DNA of 8,045 nt from Nitrososphaera sp. UBA210. GTDB taxonomy: Archaea > Thermoproteota > Nitrososphaeria > Nitrososphaerales > Nitrososphaeraceae. The notes beneath the pieces were generated by a model. That model had not been told where the DNA came from. It made no database searches and was given only the letters and a program-made list of their open reading frames with translations. Made by a program: the position numbers and the translations under genes. This document shows positions 5,950 through 8,045 of this stretch, piece after piece; the stretch's first letter is position 1, and each line of letters opens with the position of its first letter. The stretch is taken from positions 1 through 8,045 of the forward strand of contig DADA01000055.1 in NCBI GenBank assembly GCA_002494895.1, given 5' to 3'.

Positions 5950-6477
5950 TCACCCCTGTTCATAGAATGAACGCAAAGCCGCGTCTATGGCCCCTTCCGG
6001 CACTTCAAAATACTCGAATACTTCCGCATGTGTGGACACTTTCAGACCTGCATTTGATTTGGCCTTGACGTACGCCTCTGATGTTTCTTCAAGAAGCAGT
6101 CTTGCATGTCTGTTCCAGTTGCCGAGCTCGTCAGACTGCTTTTGCAGCACGACAACCAGGCCGGCAAAAGCAGCGGCTATTGCCACCCTGTATTTCTGGA
6201 GATAGAGCTTGTACTGACTATTGTCTGGGAGCGAGTGGGCTAGCGAGCAGATCAGGAACTGATACTCATCAAGATTTTTGGCTATGCTGCATGCGTTGCC
6301 GATGCTAGGCATGCTCTTTCTCGCGGCCCTCGCATCAATCGATACAGCTTCAAAGACGCCTGGCATTGCCTTGATGGTGAGGAATGGCGATGTCATCCCA
6401 TCGTTAGCAAGTAACTTGCGGCATCCCGAGCCGCCCAACTCTCTGGAAATGATCAAGTCAAGACTGACACGCGCCAT
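5950..6477 (-). CDS. Helical protein of unknown function (175 aa)
   Basis: I do not recognise the family. The 175-residue product has a mixed N-terminal 45 residues, then a mainly helical body. Landmarks are NACSIAKNLDEYQFLIC at 61-77, the helix KYRVAIAAAFAGLVVVLQKQ at 95-114, the aromatic-basic NWNRHARLLLEE at 120-131 and an acidic C-terminal helix. The 95-114 helix is hydrophobic enough to be buried or membrane-touching but is short and flanked by charges, so a soluble helical bundle is more likely. Cys19, Cys63 and Cys77 are not in metal-binding spacing. The ATG at 6477 is supported by a TATA-like box centred about 30 bases upstream, which implies a leaderless message. It is divergent from the DUF1326 gene over 80 bases and converges on the interrupted gene at 5361-5888. 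Confidence 0.75.
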   Translation of the reverse strand: MARVSLDLIISRELGGSGCRKLLANDGMTSPFLTIKAMPGVFEAVSIDARAARKSMPSIGNACSIAKNLDEYQFLICSLAHSLPDNSQYKLYLQKYRVAIAAAFAGLVVVLQKQSDELGNWNRHARLLLEETSEAYVKAKSNAGLKVSTHAEVFEYFEVPEGAIDAALRSFYEQG

Positions 6478-6501
6478 TCACATCACTTTCGTCATGACGC
6501 T

Positions 6502-6511
6502 CTAAATACTT
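6502..6511. promoter_or_regulatory. Near-symmetrical TATA-like element between divergent genes
   Basis: The plus strand reads TAAATACTTA and the minus strand TAAGTATTTA, so both strands present a TATA-like core. It lies about 30 bases before the ATG at 6477 (minus) and about 51 before the GTG at 6558 (plus). No other good TATA is visible in the 80-base gap. Confidence 0.45.
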
Positions 6512-6557
6512 ACGACTTGGAAAAAAGCTGAAATACCATTCGAATGTCTTACAGCTT

Positions 6558-7178
6558 GTGAAGCAAAGGAAGACAAGGTGGCAAATGCAGGCATTCTATC
6601 TCGACGCCTGCAACTGCGACTGGGGATGCCCCTGCCAGTTCAATGCCAGGCCGACCCACGGCAACTGCGAAGGAGTTAGCGGGATCCACATAATAAAAGG
6701 AAATTACGGAAAGGTCAAGCTGGACAGGCTTGACATGGCCTTCATAGGCTCCTGGCCCGGGCCGATACACGAAGGTCACGGAAAGGCCTCCTTCTATATC
6801 GATGAACGCGCTGGCGACGAGCAGTTCTCGGCGCTATCAAAGATAATCACGGGTGAAGCCGGTGGAGGGCCGTTCGAGGTCTACAGGAGCGTCATTGACT
6901 CCTTTCAGGAGCCCAGGCGCGCAAAGATTGCATTTGAAAGAAAGGGACTTGACAGCCGCATCAGGGTTGGTGATATAGCTGAAGCCTGGCTCGAGCCGAT
7001 CAGAAATCCGGTTACCGGCGAAATTCATCGAGCCATAATCGAGCTTCCCTCTGGCTTTGAAGCCAGCCGGATGGACCAGTCATCGACAAAGACGATTATC
7101 GCAAATGACGGTTACCTTTGCTTCAGGTATTCAGGAACATATGGCAGCTTTCAAAAAACAAAATGGAAGGGCCCTTGA
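6558..7178 (+). CDS. DUF1326 family protein (206 aa)
   Basis: The N-terminal signature CNCDWGCPCQF (Cys18, Cys20, Cys24, Cys26), followed by Cys37, is the hallmark of the DUF1326 family (Pfam PF07040), whose biochemical role is not established. The C-x-C-x3-C-x-C cluster suggests metal or thiol chemistry. After it come KGNYGKVKLDRLDMAF (47-62), the GxWPGPIHEG segment (64-73) and FYIDERAGDEQ (79-89), all typical of the family, and the length is as expected. There is no signal peptide or membrane helix, so it is probably cytoplasmic. The GTG at 6558 is the first in-frame start near the conserved region; an ATG at 6585 (codon 10) would still keep the Cys cluster. An ATG at 6544 is out of frame and ends within five codons. 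The gene stands alone on its strand, divergent from the 175-residue unknown. Confidence 0.87.
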   Translation: MKQRKTRWQMQAFYLDACNCDWGCPCQFNARPTHGNCEGVSGIHIIKGNYGKVKLDRLDMAFIGSWPGPIHEGHGKASFYIDERAGDEQFSALSKIITGEAGGGPFEVYRSVIDSFQEPRRAKIAFERKGLDSRIRVGDIAEAWLEPIRNPVTGEIHRAIIELPSGFEASRMDQSSTKTIIANDGYLCFRYSGTYGSFQKTKWKGP

Positions 7179-7306
7179 TGCGTCGTTCGCCGACAGAAAA
7201 TCGATCCTGCTATATGTAGGAATTTGATATCAAGCTGCAAGTTTATGATAAAAATATGATATTCTGATATATCAATGCAATAAACATAATAGGCGAAATG
7301 CTTTTA

Positions 7307-7320
7307 TGCAATTCATTGCA
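7307..7320. repeat. 14-base inverted repeat beside a TATA-like element, possible operator
   Basis: TGCAAT-TC-ATTGCA is a perfect six-base inverted repeat with a two-base centre. Another TGCAAT half-site occurs at 7276-7281. The repeat ends where the TATA-like run ATATATAC begins (7320-7327), the position in which a dimeric repressor could block TBP/TFB binding. Function is inferred from placement only. Confidence 0.4.
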
Positions 7321-7329
7321 ATATATACT
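7319..7329 (+). promoter_or_regulatory. Possible TATA box with no confirmed gene downstream
   Basis: CAATATATACT resembles an archaeal TATA box and would give a transcript start near 7350. Only the doubtful frames at 7332-7513 lie downstream before the convergent gene, so this may be a small-RNA promoter, a relic or chance in AT-rich DNA. Confidence 0.3.
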
Positions 7330-7509
7330 GATGATGGTGCCAAAAGCCATGGCTTGACCTTGGCGCTTGGTGGAACGAAACAAAACTGCATCTGAAAAAA
7401 TACTTGACTTTGTCGGCAAAGGCTGTAACAGGTCGTGGATGCAGGATCGCCAAGCGCCTCATACCCTTTGTTCTTTGAACTATTTCGAGCACATGATTTC
7501 AAAATCATA

Positions 7510-8045
7510 TTAGGGGGCATAGTCCATCAAATATTCCGGCGGCCCGTCGAAACTTTTACTGTCGACTCGCACAAAAACGCTGACCCAGTAGCGAAACGAC
7601 GAGGGATTTCCTATGAGCCAGTCCTGCACGGGATATTCCACCCTGCCTTGCGGCATGTCATCGATCTTTGTCTGGGGCAGGATATACGACTCTGAAGTGT
7701 CGTTATAGACGGCATAGTGCCAGCCGACTGATGTATGGTTAAAGTCAGGGCCGAAATGAAAAATCATTACGATGTAATGGAGGTCCCTTCCAGTCGCCGG
7801 GTCAGAGCTGATAATGTGCCACATGTAGTTTGTTTCATACTTCTCGTTCGAGTCCGGATTCCCTGCGAGCTCGAGAGAAAGCAGAAAAGCGCCGTCGTGT
7901 TTTCTCACGCTGGCCCCTGTGACATCATGATATGCCTCCACTTCAGGGATTATCGCTGAATCTGATTCCTGAAGTACCGGCTGCGCGTCTCCCAGCGGAT
8001 CACTTATCACGCTCTCGCCATTAGAATAGAATCCAAAAGACGTTT
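7510..8045 (-). CDS. Secreted-type protein of unknown function, C-terminal part (runs off right edge)
   Basis: I do not recognise the family with confidence. The frame is open from the window edge (8045) to TAA at 7512-7510, giving about 178 residues. A GTG at 8010 is possible, but the frame continues beyond it (SFGFYSNGES), so the true start probably lies outside with a signal peptide. The protein is acidic and aromatic-rich with alternating beta-strand patterns: EVEAYHDVTGASVRK, GAFLLSLELAGNP, NYMWHIISSDPATGRD, DLHYIVMIFHFGPDF, VGWHYAVYND and FRYWVSVFVRVDS. This suggests a single beta-sandwich domain. N-x-S/T sites (NHT, NDT) fit an outside location. No membrane helix or cysteine is present in the visible part. 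Its stop codon overlaps, on the other strand, the stop of a doubtful 47-codon frame. Confidence 0.75.
   Translation of the reverse strand, partial: TSFGFYSNGESVISDPLGDAQPVLQESDSAIIPEVEAYHDVTGASVRKHDGAFLLSLELAGNPDSNEKYETNYMWHIISSDPATGRDLHYIVMIFHFGPDFNHTSVGWHYAVYNDTSESYILPQTKIDDMPQGRVEYPVQDWLIGNPSSFRYWVSVFVRVDSKSFDGPPEYLMDYAP

Larger units (their letters stand above)
7179..7509. other. AT-rich intergenic region with inverted repeats and possible gene remnants
   Basis: The first half (7200-7330) is much richer in A+T than its surroundings. It contains the palindrome TTGATATCAA (7224-7233), further TGATAT copies (about 7257-7262 and 7265-7270), and a 14-base inverted repeat at 7307-7320 next to a TATA-like stretch. 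The second half has two overlapping plus-strand frames open for about 48 codons each (7370-7513 and 7332-7475) and a 29-codon frame (7306-7395). None has a start, length and composition that together convince me, and they overlap each other. They may be the remains of one frameshifted gene. No tRNA or other structured RNA was recognised. Confidence 0.5.

Noticed and set aside
7272..7520. 82-codon minus-strand frame over the AT-rich spacer.
   Set aside because: It overlaps the end of the right-edge gene on the same strand and covers the likely regulatory repeats; its composition is not protein-like.
1..8045. CRISPR array, insertion sequence or rRNA gene.
   Set aside because: No regularly spaced repeats, no transposase-like frame with terminal inverted repeats and no rRNA-like sequence were seen.

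Overview
The window looks like a chromosomal segment of a mesophilic archaeon, most likely a soil ammonia oxidiser of the Nitrososphaera type (Thaumarchaeota/Nitrososphaeria). This is inferred from several things seen together: archaeal TATA-like boxes 25-36 bases before start codons with almost no leader, few Shine-Dalgarno sites, many GTG and TTG starts, base composition near half G+C, several very small zinc-finger proteins, and exported proteins with a single N-terminal membrane segment. No gene here is a taxonomic marker, so the genus is a guess.

Layout, left to right. Positions 1-487 (minus) hold the N-terminal part of an exported protein with a nine-glycine run and a Lys-Pro spacer, cut by the window edge. 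Positions 488-831 appear non-coding. A 62-residue zinc-ribbon gene (832-1020, plus) converges on a 45-residue protein with ten cysteines (1100-1237, minus), which follows an aldo/keto reductase (1275-2264, minus). Next upstream on the same strand is a membrane-anchored NodB-type polysaccharide deacetylase (2312-3607). It is divergent from a small two-helix membrane protein (3722-3979, plus) that has a clear TATA box. A 48-residue C2H2-like zinc finger (4050-4196, minus) lies downstream of a class I SAM-dependent methyltransferase (4290-5159, minus).

Positions 5361-5888 (plus) carry a two-helix membrane protein with a helical middle section; its reading frame is interrupted by one in-frame TGA and is otherwise intact. 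A helical protein of unknown function (5950-6477, minus) and a DUF1326-family protein (6558-7178, plus) are divergent over an 80-base gap that has one near-symmetrical TATA-like element. An AT-rich spacer (7179-7509) with inverted repeats follows. The window ends in a secreted-looking protein (7510-8045, minus) whose N-terminus lies beyond the right edge.

The genes do not form one obvious pathway. Two themes recur: envelope or exported proteins (left edge, deacetylase, small membrane proteins, right edge) and tiny Cys-rich or zinc-finger proteins. The best items for follow-up are the two small Cys-rich genes on the minus strand (1100-1237 and 4050-4196), the in-frame TGA at 5571-5573, and the inverted repeat beside a TATA-like element near 7307-7329.
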